NCBI GenBank assembly: GCA_039105265.1
Contig: JAPFFF010000018.1
Coordinates: 2,046,001-2,110,000 of the forward strand
DNA: 64,000 nucleotides
Reading direction: 5' to 3'
Source of the DNA: Tritrichomonas musculus
Taxonomy: Eukaryota > Parabasalia > Tritrichomonadida > Tritrichomonadidae
The notes under the pieces were generated by a model, which did no database searches, had not been told where the DNA came from, and saw only the letters and a list, made by a program, of their open reading frames with translations. Position numbers and translations under genes: made by a program. Shown piece by piece: positions 28,559 through 38,051 of the stretch; the stretch's first letter is position 1, and each line of letters begins with the position of its first letter.

Positions 28559-29029
28559 ATGAATGAAAATATACAAAAAGAATCTCCTTTTTCAGCTGAT
28601 TGGGTATTGTTCGGATTTAATGGAAAGCCTTCACCTGGTTTTGATTATTCATGGTTTGAAGTTCAGAATTATATGGGATTGATTGGTTTTGATGATTATA
28701 TTCAAAATTGTAAGTTATTTTCCTCATCCAAAAATTCACATATATTTATGATTCGAACTCAAAATAGTATTGAAGAAGTCTGGGATATTTCCGATGTTAA
28801 TTTTAATCCTGTTTCTCCTGATTATTCAGTTCTTTCAGCTTCTTATAATGACCGTTGCATACATGTATCAAATGTATCTACATCATTTATAGAATTATTA
28901 ATAAGAGCGCATAAGTTATCACACGATTCACTTTCTCACTTTCGCCCTTTCACTCCAATGCAATTGAAAATCAAAGTAGCCGCCCCACAATTAAATATTC
29001 CAGAATTATCTTCAAAAATTGAATCATAA
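28559..29029 (+). CDS. Hypothetical 156-residue protein
   Basis: Starts at an ATG (MNENIQKESPFSADWVLFGF). It is rich in aromatic and Ser residues, with WFEVQNYMGLIGFDDYI and an EEVWDISDVNF strand-like region. It has no signal peptide, transmembrane segment or motif I recognise. Codon composition looks coding, and the frame is isolated between two AT-rich gaps, so it is probably a real small gene. Residues ~50-120 could form a small beta-rich domain (inference). Confidence 0.55.
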   Translation: MNENIQKESPFSADWVLFGFNGKPSPGFDYSWFEVQNYMGLIGFDDYIQNCKLFSSSKNSHIFMIRTQNSIEEVWDISDVNFNPVSPDYSVLSASYNDRCIHVSNVSTSFIELLIRAHKLSHDSLSHFRPFTPMQLKIKVAAPQLNIPELSSKIES

Positions 29030-29696
29030 TTCTATTTTTTAACCTATTTTTATATTATTGACGTATTTATTCTGCTCTCAGATTGTAAAAACGCCATTTT
29101 TTTATCAATATAGATTGTATCTCAAATATCCATGTCTGATGAGATCCTTACTGTTTAACTGTTATATATACTAAACAAAATTCATATTAAAATTAATTTA
29201 TTTGATTCTAATTAAAATTAATAATTATTATTACTTTTTTATTTGTTTTCTCTAGAATAGTACAGTAAAGCTTATTACTTCAAAAAAATGGATCTCAAAT
29301 TTTCAATTAAAAAATTCTTTAGCCTAAAGAGTTGATGTACTTAATTCAAATTTCGTTCAATGCACATGAATTTGATTACCAAATAAGAACTAGTTGGGAA
29401 ATGATGATTTTTTAAAAATCGAAATTTCAAAGAATAATAAATTTGAAAAGGTTACACATAATTTTTTTAAATACTTTTACACTTTTTCTGAGTGTCTTTT
29501 TTTTAAGACAAAAAAAAAAAAGCTAAAATAACTTATTATAAATTTTAATTTTTTGAATCATAATACTTAAATTATATGCTGTATTATTTTTATAATATAA
29601 ATCAATTGATTAAAAATATGAAATATTATTATTTATTGCAAACTTCACGTTTTAAAAAAAAAAAGTATAAATAAAAAACTACTATTTTGGATAAAT
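29030..29696. other. Gene-free AT-rich interval
   Basis: No open frame, RNA gene or strong repeat seen. It contains A runs near 29509-29521 and 29653-29664 and is probably the 3' and 5' flanks of the neighbouring genes. Confidence 0.5.
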
Positions 29697-32600
29697 ATGT
29701 TTGGTAAAACTAATTCAGAACCTCTTACTGTAAGAAATAAAAAGAAAAATAAATTTTCAAATACAGCGCATCCTTTTATTCCGGTATATAAAGATACAAC
29801 ACCGCCCCCGCAGCCAATTGATCAATTTGCCCCTTATCTTTCAAAAAAGATGGCGCAAAATCGAACAAAAGTTATTAAAAGTGATACACGCATCAAAATG
29901 GCAAGTTCAACAGGAACGAACAAAAACTTAACAATAACTTCTTCTGCATCACAATTCCAAGTAATTCGACAAGCTAGTGAACCATTGAATTCGCCATTAG
30001 AAAATAAGAAAAGTCTAAATATTCAAAAACCAAATTTTAACTTTCCTATGATTGGAAGTCGATACTCAATTGAATCAACATTTGATTCAATTGCATCAGG
30101 AGCGATTGACACACCTCTTAATCGACTTGTGGAAGACAATTTAAAACGCTTTTTTAATGCAAGCCAAGTCTATTTTTATCATGATATATCCTCAGTTCAA
30201 TTACTTTATTGTCCATCAAATGGAGCAACTTATCCTCATGGAGAAGGACTTGTTGGATATTCGCATTTCACTCGAAAAATTCAAAGCATGCCTACAGCAG
30301 GAAATCATGTTTCCTACAACGAAATGTACGATTCAAAATATGTTGATGCTTCTAATAGAGTCTTGATTTTCCCCATATTTGATTCACAAAATAGTATCAA
30401 AGCTGTTATAGAAGTTATTCGAACTTCTACTCATTCACCATTTTCGGAATCAGACGAAAAATCTGCTGAATACCTTCAAACTAAATTTCGTCTTTATTCA
30501 CGATGGATTTTTCAACCTATTATTTCAAAAAATGATATTGCTGGCCTTACGCATGTAACTCGACTTCCATTATTTATTGATGCCATTCAGTTAAAAATGA
30601 CTCGACTATTCAACTGCAAAGTATTTGAGATATGGATTTTACACAGTGATACAAACGAAATTTTCCAATATACAGATAGTTCGAGTGATCCAATTCCATT
30701 TAGAGCTGCAGAAAGCGGTGTTGTCGGTTATTCACTTTTAAATTTATGCTCAATTTCCTTAACAAATGTCAATTTACACTCAGCTTATCATCCAAGAAGC
30801 GATGGAAACGGCGACCAATCGATTTTAATTATGCCTGTTAAAGATCAAGATTCGCCAAATATATATGGTTTAGTTTTAAGAGGAAAGCGTTCTCTTAACT
30901 TTTTCACAGATACTGATGAAAAAATTTTATCTGAAATTGCACCATTAATAATATCATCATTAAATTCATCAGAATTCGTCGAAAAAAGTTTCAAAAACCT
31001 CGAAGAAGCAGAAAAAACAGCAAAAAGACTTCAATCAATGCTTGAAGTTGCCGAAGCTATTTCAGGACAACTTCAAATTGATACCTTAATTGAATCAATT
31101 ATGACAAAAGGTTGTGATTTGGTCAACGCTGATAGATGCTCATTATTTATGGTCAATGATACGCGAGATAAGCTAATTACGTCTTTTCAAGGAGGTTTAG
31201 TTGATTCAATTGAAATACCAATTAATTCAGGAATTGTCGGTTACGCAGCTACAACAGGTCAAATTTTAAATATCAGAGATGCATATGAAGATCCTCGATT
31301 TAACCGTCAAACAGACCTTAAAACTGGATATAAAACGAAGAATTTATTATGTGTACCAATTTTTGACGAAAAAGGGACGATACGAGGTGTGACTGAGATG
31401 ATCAACAAAATAGGAGATTTGCCTTTTGATAGTGAAGATGAGAAATTAATCACAGTCTTTAATGTTTTTGTTGAGATATCGATACAAAATGCTAGACTTT
31501 ATCGAGCCTCGATTGATCTTTCTCTTCAATTACGAAGTATTCTTGATATTTCACAAAAAATCTCTCAAACGACAACATTAAAACAAGTTCTTGAGAATAT
31601 ATTAAAAAATGCTCGAAAAGTTATAGGAGCTGCCTTTGCAATGATTTTTATTAAAGATAGTCTTAGTCAAAAATTTGACATTTTTGCAAATGATGAAGAT
31701 ATTGAAGCCAAAATGATCAAAATGAACCGAGCCAAAGAAGAGAAAAAAGACACTAAAAATAAAAACAGCTCTAAAAAGTTTCTTATTCATTCTCTTCTAA
31801 TGGGAGAAGATTCAAAAGATAATAGGAGGAATCCTGTTGTTGGTAGCGATTTAATAGCTCAACATAGTCCTGATGATATTGGCCGAAATCTGATTGTTTC
31901 GCAAGTTATTACTGATCGTCAAAGTAGACTTGAAAATGGCGAGAATAATGAAGAATCAATGATTGTTGTCCCAATTATAGATAATGATCGTCAAGTTCTT
32001 GGAGCTTGCCTAATGCAATGGAAAAAAAACGATATTAACGGTTTTTCTCAAGAAGATTTGAGACTTTTGGAAAGTTTCTCCGTTTTCATTTCGATTTCCC
32101 TTGAAAGGAGTCGAATGATGGCTATTGCTACTTACGGAGAAGTTGAATTAAAGCTTCGTTCATTTATAAGTGACTCAGAACGAAGTTTGATGGTAACCCC
32201 GGCTAATATGTCCTTCGGAAAAAACGATACTAAGTTTATTTTATCTCGAGATTTTGCAATCGACGAATTTAAAGATTTTGACCCGGATTTCGTTCGGATT
32301 TCTTTCTGCTTGTTCGATAATCTTCATATTAGAAATCAATTTCATATTACAAATGAAAAGTTGTTCTGTTTCATCCATTCCATTCGTGACACATATAAAA
32401 ATATTCCTTATCATAATTGGCGGCATGCTGTTGAAGTTAGCTGCTTTTTAGTGTATATGATCGTACAGGCAAAAATATTGACTATGTTAAATCCGTTTGA
32501 AATTTTGGCTTTAATTGTCAGTGCTTTTTGTCATGATGCTGGACATGAAGGTTACTCAAATAATTATTATACGACATCTGAATCACCTTTGGCTATTTTG

Positions 32601-33194
32601 TATAACAATCAAAGTGTAATTGAAACCCATCATTGTACTTGTGCAATTAATGTATTATCAAAAGAAAATGCGAACTTGTTTTCGACTTTGAACAAAAAAG
32701 AATTAAATAAAATGTGGAAATTAGTTATCGAGTTGATTTTATCAACCGATATGTCAATTCATTTCGATCTTGTAAAAGAAGCCCAAGAATTGCGTGAAAG
32801 AGGTGAGTTGTGGAATAAATCAGAGAAAGGAAGATTGATAGCTTTGAAATTACTTTTGATGGCAGCAGATTTCTCTACGACAGCAAGAAAATTTGAAATC
32901 GCTGATAAATGGAGCGATGTCCTTTGCGAAGAATTCAAAGACCATGATGAAATTGATAAAAATTCTAATTTTCCTGCATCATCTGATGAAGCTTTTTCAA
33001 AAGAAAAATTCCAAATTGATTTTTACACTTCAGTCTCAATGCCTTTGTTTGATGTTTTAGCTCAGTTCTTCTCTCCTCTGATTGTACTTGCTGACCAAGT
33101 TAAATCAAATCTTGGAATGTGGAGGAAATTATTGGAAGAGAAACATGAATCATCTGCTAATATTTCTTCTATTCCATCAACAACTGAATTTTAG
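29697..33194 (+). CDS. Multi-GAF cyclic-nucleotide phosphodiesterase
   Basis: A 1165-residue protein. A basic, Ser-rich N-terminus (~1-130) precedes a string of GAF domains. At least three are visible, at ~140-265 (HGEGLVGYS), ~285-420 (AESGVVGYSLLN) and ~450-600 (NADRCSLFMVNDTRDKLITS, GIVGYAATTGQ). A fourth more divergent one (~610-800) ends in SMIVVPIIDNDRQVLGACLM. The PDEase I domain (~830-1140) has HNWRHA (~905), the metal site HDAGHEG (~943), HH at ~977 and the AADFS Asp (~1057). Class I PDEs hydrolyse cAMP/cGMP, and GAFs bind cyclic nucleotides as allosteric ligands. Four GAFs exceed the two usual in animal PDE2/5/6. No transmembrane helix is seen. Confidence 0.9.
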   Translation: MFGKTNSEPLTVRNKKKNKFSNTAHPFIPVYKDTTPPPQPIDQFAPYLSKKMAQNRTKVIKSDTRIKMASSTGTNKNLTITSSASQFQVIRQASEPLNSPLENKKSLNIQKPNFNFPMIGSRYSIESTFDSIASGAIDTPLNRLVEDNLKRFFNASQVYFYHDISSVQLLYCPSNGATYPHGEGLVGYSHFTRKIQSMPTAGNHVSYNEMYDSKYVDASNRVLIFPIFDSQNSIKAVIEVIRTSTHSPFSESDEKSAEYLQTKFRLYSRWIFQPIISKNDIAGLTHVTRLPLFIDAIQLKMTRLFNCKVFEIWILHSDTNEIFQYTDSSSDPIPFRAAESGVVGYSLLNLCSISLTNVNLHSAYHPRSDGNGDQSILIMPVKDQDSPNIYGLVLRGKRSLNFFTDTDEKILSEIAPLIISSLNSSEFVEKSFKNLEEAEKTAKRLQSMLEVAEAISGQLQIDTLIESIMTKGCDLVNADRCSLFMVNDTRDKLITSFQGGLVDSIEIPINSGIVGYAATTGQILNIRDAYEDPRFNRQTDLKTGYKTKNLLCVPIFDEKGTIRGVTEMINKIGDLPFDSEDEKLITVFNVFVEISIQNARLYRASIDLSLQLRSILDISQKISQTTTLKQVLENILKNARKVIGAAFAMIFIKDSLSQKFDIFANDEDIEAKMIKMNRAKEEKKDTKNKNSSKKFLIHSLLMGEDSKDNRRNPVVGSDLIAQHSPDDIGRNLIVSQVITDRQSRLENGENNEESMIVVPIIDNDRQVLGACLMQWKKNDINGFSQEDLRLLESFSVFISISLERSRMMAIATYGEVELKLRSFISDSERSLMVTPANMSFGKNDTKFILSRDFAIDEFKDFDPDFVRISFCLFDNLHIRNQFHITNEKLFCFIHSIRDTYKNIPYHNWRHAVEVSCFLVYMIVQAKILTMLNPFEILALIVSAFCHDAGHEGYSNNYYTTSESPLAILYNNQSVIETHHCTCAINVLSKENANLFSTLNKKELNKMWKLVIELILSTDMSIHFDLVKEAQELRERGELWNKSEKGRLIALKLLLMAADFSTTARKFEIADKWSDVLCEEFKDHDEIDKNSNFPASSDEAFSKEKFQIDFYTSVSMPLFDVLAQFFSPLIVLADQVKSNLGMWRKLLEEKHESSANISSIPSTTEF

Positions 33195-33345
33195 TTAAAT
33201 GTTTGTATTTTTTTAATTTTAAATTATTTTATGATATCATAAATTTTTTTATGCAAATTTTTTGAATGTTTTTTGATGATTGGGCTAAATATGAAAAGAA
33301 AAATCATGAAGGATAACGTTTATTTTTTATTGAAAATATGGAAAT

Positions 33346-34437
33346 ATGCAAATTGATTCTTTTTTAGAGTCCTCTGAATTAAAAAATGAAAAAAATCAAT
33401 ATCCGTCGTTGCCATTTATAGATCTCAGTAAAGGTTTATCTGCACCTAAAAATCTTCTCTTTAATGCAATTCATATTAAAAGAGGTAAAGGTTTATCAAG
33501 AAAAACATTTATGCATTTTTCTCAAAATTCTGATATAAATATTAATGATAAAGTCAAGGCATCTTTATCTTTAACCGAAAACAAAATTTTATTTGATTTA
33601 CCACCAAACGAAATGGAGATGCTAATTCCTGTAGAGGAAGAAGAAATTTCAATTCGTCAAGTTGATGATATGGGAAGATTTGTATTTAATACTGAAGAAG
33701 GATTTAATGATACTGTTCCAAGTAATTTTATAGAGCCCATCCATCATCATCATGAAACTGAGCATAAAAATGTTGATAATAACAATAATAATGAAAATAA
33801 CCACATAAGTTCGCATGAGCCTACAGATCAAGCAGTTCCATCTTCACCAGCAGGAGCTGCCCAAAAATTACCTGGATCACCAAATTCTCGCAATAGAAAA
33901 TCAGATCAAGGAACTCCATCCTCAGCAACGACAGCAGCAGTTCAACGACCATTAGGATCACCTAATTCACGTATATTAAAATCAGATAGGCCCCACTCAA
34001 ATTATCCAGTTGTATATTCTTCAGTTTATTCGCGTCCTCCTCATTCACCAAATATAACATCTGCGCCAATGATGATTATTGTGTCAATGAATGGATTGAA
34101 CAGACCTATTGTTAAAGAATTTAAAGATCATAAATTTCCTAAAATTCATTTATTTTCTTGTCCAAATTATACAAAAAGCGTTTTTGCTCCATTACCAACA
34201 GAAAGACCGCCACCACTTACAACTTACGATGTTCTAAAATTCAATCCACCAAAAATTGAAATGTGTGAATTTTGTAGAGTTACTGTTAATGATCCTGTTA
34301 AGCATCGAGAATCTGAAACGCATAAAAGAAGGGCTCTTGATACAGATTGGAGTCAGATTGACAAAATTATCCTTGAAACACAAAATAATCTTGAAAATTG
34401 GCCATACAAACCAGTCAAAGCTCACTCAAAAGTATAA
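33346..34437 (+). CDS. Dbf4-like regulatory subunit of Cdc7 kinase
   Basis: A 363-residue protein with a disordered middle (Asn/His/Ser-Pro-rich, ~135-230). The C-terminal part matches two conserved Dbf4 blocks. Residues ~246-290 have MIIVSMNGLNRPIVKEF and FPKIHLFSCPN, like motif M. Residues ~305-345 have EMCEFCRVTVNDPVKHRESE and THKRRA followed by a W-x-x-I-D-x-I-I helix, which is the DBF-type zinc finger (C-x2-C-x-n-H-x5-H). A BRCT-like motif N is not evident. Dbf4 binds and activates Cdc7 to phosphorylate MCM at origins. Cdc45, recruited after that step, is also encoded in this window. The call rests on the motif M plus finger combination. Confidence 0.7.
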   Translation: MQIDSFLESSELKNEKNQYPSLPFIDLSKGLSAPKNLLFNAIHIKRGKGLSRKTFMHFSQNSDININDKVKASLSLTENKILFDLPPNEMEMLIPVEEEEISIRQVDDMGRFVFNTEEGFNDTVPSNFIEPIHHHHETEHKNVDNNNNNENNHISSHEPTDQAVPSSPAGAAQKLPGSPNSRNRKSDQGTPSSATTAAVQRPLGSPNSRILKSDRPHSNYPVVYSSVYSRPPHSPNITSAPMMIIVSMNGLNRPIVKEFKDHKFPKIHLFSCPNYTKSVFAPLPTERPPPLTTYDVLKFNPPKIEMCEFCRVTVNDPVKHRESETHKRRALDTDWSQIDKIILETQNNLENWPYKPVKAHSKV

Positions 34438-35290
34438 TTTAAATAGTCTTCTGGCTCTTTTTTTCAGCAGTTGCTTATTAATTAATTTATATTATGTTTG
34501 TGTTATATATTTAATATCATATCGCTCTTATAATTTTTTATACACTCCTATAGATATTTTCAATGAAAGAAAACAAAAAATTATAAATAAGTCAATAATT
34601 TGAATTTTTGATTTGTAATCATTTAGTTCAATGAAAATTTTCACGATTGCATTGAGTTTCATGAATGAGTATTAATTTATTTTGATTAATTAAGACATAC
34701 TTGCGTTTCATGAAGTATATATATTGTAAATAAAAAATTGTTTATAAAATAAACCATTAATTAAAATCACCCGGAATTGTTGACATTCATTACCATCTTT
34801 TCCACAATCAGAATTTTAATTTTTGATTTTTCATTTATTTGTTCTGATTCTTCTTCTTTCAATTGTTGCATGAAAGATTCATATAGCATATATTTGTCGT
34901 ATTCTTGAGCTTGACTAATTGAACAAAGAAGTTTGGATTTATATTGAATATATTTTTGTAGTTAATATGAGGAATGTTAAATAATCTGAACGTTAAATAA
35001 AATTAAAATTTGATTTGATCCAATCCAACTTAGTATTCCTAAATCTATTTATGCGTTTGCATTGAAATCAAATTATCTTCATTGAAATATGATAACCAAA
35101 TAATAATTTATAATTTTTGTTTATTCAAATTGGATGAAAGCATGACTTGTTCATTTAACTGCTTGTTATTAAAGAATATTTTCCTTGCACACAATAAGCT
35201 CATTATAATTTCAAATTGAAAATACTTTCTGAAATTTTTGCTTCTTAAAAAGAATAAAAAAGCACAATAACTATTTATATACTTTATTTT
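34438..35290. other. Interval with one minus-strand coding-like remnant
   Basis: The 853 bp between the Dbf4-like gene and H2B are AT-rich. The only coding-like signal is the minus-strand frame at 34767-34961. Confidence 0.5.
34767..34961 (-). pseudogene. Short coding-like remnant, 64 codons
   Basis: A stop-to-stop minus frame reads LQKYIQYKSKLLCSISQAQE, then DKYMLYESFMQQLKEEESEQ, and ends NVNNSG before TGA. It has coding-like composition and an amphipathic helix, but no ATG at its head; an internal Met lies about 25 codons in. It could be the head or tail fragment of a lost gene. The K-Y-I-Q-x-K-S-K-L start vaguely resembles the N-terminus of trichomonad ankyrin proteins, but that is weak. 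Confidence 0.3.
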
Positions 35291-35677
35291 TTACTCTGCA
35301 TTGAATTTAGCAACAGCTTTAGTTCCTTCAGAAACAGCATGCTTAGCAAGATCTCCTGGAAGAACAAGACGGACAGCAGTTTGGATTTCTCTTGAACCGA
35401 GTGTGTTACGATCGTTCATGTCAACTAAGCGAGCGCCTTCTTGTGCAATACGCTCGAATATATCAGTAACAAATGAGTTCATAACCATCATTGCTTTGTT
35501 TGAAATACCAATATCTGGGTGAACTTGTTTAAGAACTTTGAAAATATATGATGAGAATGTTTCACTCCTCTTCTTATGACGAAGCTTCTTATCTTTAGCA
35601 GCTCCTTCAGCAGCTTCTCCTTCAGCAGCTGGCTTCTTTTCAGTTGGTGTTTTTGATGCTGGCTTCTTGCTTGACAT
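35291..35677 (-). CDS. Histone H2B
   Basis: A 128-residue protein with a Lys/Ala-rich tail (~1-36) and the H2B fold: [20 protein letters not shown], then [20 protein letters not shown], then [20 protein letters not shown] and [11 protein letters not shown]. Length and domain order are normal. It is divergent from the H2A gene with 171 bp between the starts, the usual trichomonad pairing. An initiator-like TCATTTTTA lies at 35683-35691 on the minus strand, 6-14 nt before the ATG. Confidence 0.97.
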   Translation of the reverse strand: MSSKKPASKTPTEKKPAAEGEAAEGAAKDKKLRHKKRSETFSSYIFKVLKQVHPDIGISNKAMMVMNSFVTDIFERIAQEGARLVDMNDRNTLGSREIQTAVRLVLPGDLAKHAVSEGTKAVAKFNAE

Positions 35678-35848
35678 TTAAATAAAAATGATGTTAGTTT
35701 GGCGGGATTTTTTTTTTATTTATAATTGAATATAATCCGTTATACATCCATACAATTAGAAAAATAATTAATGAAAAAATGGCGGGCAAAATGATTTTGA
35801 AAAATAGCGCCATATTTAATAATTCTAAATGCACTTCATTATTATTAA
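35678..35848. promoter_or_regulatory. Bidirectional H2B/H2A promoter
   Basis: The 171 bp serve both histone genes. Initiator-like TCATTTTTA (35683-35691, minus) and TCATTATTA (35836-35844, plus) each sit just before their ATG. Three GC-rich boxes stand out from an otherwise A/T background: TTTGGCGGGA (35698-35707), GGCGGGCAAA (35781-35790) and TAGCGCCATA (35805-35814). The first matches the E2F consensus TTTSSCGC-type core, and all share SGCGSS-like cores. Coordinated S-phase transcription is inferred. Confidence 0.65.
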
Positions 35849-36253
35849 ATGCCAGCTAAAAAGGGTGTAAAGAAAACAGCTTCAAAAACAGCAGTCGATG
35901 GTGAACGCCAACATCCAAAAACCAGATCATCACGTGCAGGACTTCAATTTCCAGTAGGACGTCTTCACCGTTTCCTTCGTGAAGGTCGTTATGGTGAGCG
36001 TGTTGGTGCAGGTGCTCCAGTTTTCATGGCTGCTGTCCTCGAATATCTTACAGTCGAAGTTCTTGAACTTGCAGGAAATGCTGCTCGTGATAACAAGAAA
36101 ACTCGTATTTCCCCACGTCACATCATGCTTGCAATTAGAAACGATGAAGAATTAAATCAACTTTTGTCGCATATCACTATTGCATCTGCAGGTGTCGTCC
36201 CACATATTCATAAGGTTCTTCTTGGACCAACAAAGAAAGGAAAGGAAGAATAA
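35849..36253 (+). CDS. Histone H2A
   Basis: A 134-residue canonical H2A. It has a basic tail ([15 protein letters not shown]), [20 protein letters not shown], the acidic-patch region with [20 protein letters not shown], then [20 protein letters not shown] and a [13 protein letters not shown]-terminal part ending in KKGKEE. There is no H2A.Z-like or H2A.X SQ motif at the end. It is divergent partner of H2B. Codon use is less AT-driven than in neighbours, as expected for a highly expressed gene. Confidence 0.97.
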   Translation: MPAKKGVKKTASKTAVDGERQHPKTRSSRAGLQFPVGRLHRFLREGRYGERVGAGAPVFMAAVLEYLTVEVLELAGNAARDNKKTRISPRHIMLAIRNDEELNQLLSHITIASAGVVPHIHKVLLGPTKKGKEE

Positions 36254-36732
36254 ATTTTTATTTTTAGTAATTAACTTTTGTTATTATTTTTTTTCATTAT
36301 GAGGGTAATAGATGAATATTTTTCCTTTTTTCCTTTTTTGATTTAACTCTAAAATAAGTGGAATTGACTAATCTATTAAATGATTGTTAGTAAAATTCTT
36401 GTTTTGTTACTAATTTTCAGCTTTAGGTTAATTCTGCCAATGATAATAAGAATATAAACATCATATGATAAAAGAGATTCTTTGACTTTCTATTATTATA
36501 ATATCTCTTATTATTAGACAAGACTGAAAAATACTGAAAATTGTCCACTTTTTGATAAATTCAAAAAAATATGTTTTATTTTTCTGAAAAGAAACTGCCA
36601 AAGCTAATGATAATTAAAGATTTTCCAATAAAAATAATTAAGAATGGGAAAATATAGACTATTTTATACAATTTGATTGATTTAAATATTCTGTTATTTA
36701 TTTTTTCTGACCATTTTTTTTTATAATTGAAA
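36254..36732. other. Gene-free AT-rich interval
   Basis: About 480 bp after H2A with no open frame, repeat array or RNA gene that I can support. It likely contains the H2A 3' end and the upstream region of the Asn-rich gene. Confidence 0.5.
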
Positions 36733-37596
36733 ATGACACAACAAGTCAAATCTTGGATGCCAGTACCAAAGTCCCCGCAAACTACATCAATAAATAAAGA
36801 TTCGCCTTCTTCTCAACAAAGGAATATTCCAAGTTCTTCAAGCATGAGAGAACTTTCATCTGATAATCAAAGGAACGGTTCATTCAAGCCAAATACTGTT
36901 CCTCCTCAACAAAAGAATGTCGCTTTTAAAAATGGGACAGGTTCAACTTCAAATACACCTAATCAGCTTAAACAAAGAGATGGTATATTTTATGACGTTT
37001 CAGCTGGTCGTGGAAGCTACGACAATGGATTTCATTCTGACTATAATATATCCATTAAGCAATCAAGCAGCGCAGGAAACTTAGCTAAGCCATTCAATCC
37101 ACCTCATAAAACTCAACCAAACGCACAAGTTGTATCATCTTCTTCTATGAATTTTAATAATAATAATAAGCAATACTCTGAGTCATCTTCAAACAAAGGT
37201 TACTATAGTGGCCAAGGTCAAAGGAAAAATAAAAATAGTCAAGGTCAAAGGAAGCAGCCTAGATATAATTCTTATTCCCAAAATTCTAATAACAACAGCC
37301 CTAAAAACAGTAATAATGCCAATAATAACAGCAATACTAATATTCCTAAAAAATACCAGCATCAAGGCAATATTAACTCTAATAACAGTAATAACCCTAA
37401 CAACGGTAATAATTTTAATAATAACAGCAACTTCAATAATAACAACAACTTCAATAGTAACAACAGCTTTAATAGTAGCAACAGCTTTAATAGTAGCAAC
37501 AACTTCAATAATAACAATAACTCAAGCGCAAGTAATAATTCAAGCAGTAGCAAAGTTATTGAATTTAGGCCCAAATCTCAGACTAGTAATACATAA
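36733..37596 (+). CDS. Asn/Ser-rich low-complexity protein
   Basis: The frame opens at a TTG, but the first ATG at 36733 (MTQQVKSWMPVPKSPQTTS) gives 287 residues. The N-terminal half is Ser/Gln/Pro-rich, with one less repetitive block (KQRDGIFYDVSAGRGSYDNG, ~81-100). The second half is mostly Asn with FNNN/FNSS units (~37400-37520). No folded domain is recognised. The composition resembles RNA-granule or translation-associated disordered proteins, which is only an analogy. The ending KVIEFRPKSQ is a conspicuous non-repetitive C-terminus that could be a short binding motif. Confidence 0.6.
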   Translation: MTQQVKSWMPVPKSPQTTSINKDSPSSQQRNIPSSSSMRELSSDNQRNGSFKPNTVPPQQKNVAFKNGTGSTSNTPNQLKQRDGIFYDVSAGRGSYDNGFHSDYNISIKQSSSAGNLAKPFNPPHKTQPNAQVVSSSSMNFNNNNKQYSESSSNKGYYSGQGQRKNKNSQGQRKQPRYNSYSQNSNNNSPKNSNNANNNSNTNIPKKYQHQGNINSNNSNNPNNGNNFNNNSNFNNNNNFNSNNSFNSSNSFNSSNNFNNNNNSSASNNSSSSKVIEFRPKSQTSNT

Positions 37597-38051
37597 TTGT
37601 TTATTATTAATATTATTGCTAATGTTTATTCAGTTCTATAGCAATAATAAAAATCGCGTTGTATGATTTACCTCAACCTCATAATATTTCTTATTTTTAT
37701 ATGTCTATAAATATTATTTTCATAAATTAAAAGTAATTATTTATATTTTGATATCTTTATTTTGTTTTTGTATTTGTTTATTTGCATGATTGATTAATAT
37801 GCATGCTTGAGAAATAAAAAATGCATGAATGAGTTTAGCAAACTATTCAAATGTTTCAATATACAAATGCAAATTCAATTCTTAAAGTTTTTTTAAAATT
37901 TTTATTCAATTTCCAAAATATATTTTTATATAAATAAATTAAGATTTTCATTGATTCATGTCAGAATGCATGAATATTAATTTCAATATGATAAAATCAA
38001 AAACTTTCAAAAAAAATTTTTGTGTAATATTTTAAACGCTCGGGTAATTCT
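37597..38051. other. Gene-free interval with repeated GCATG strings
   Basis: AT-rich sequence carrying several GCATG/ATGCAT strings between 37780 and 37980 (for example TTGCATGATTGATTAATATG, CATGCTTG, ATGCATGAATGAG and AATGCATGAATATT). No gene is seen. Confidence 0.45.
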
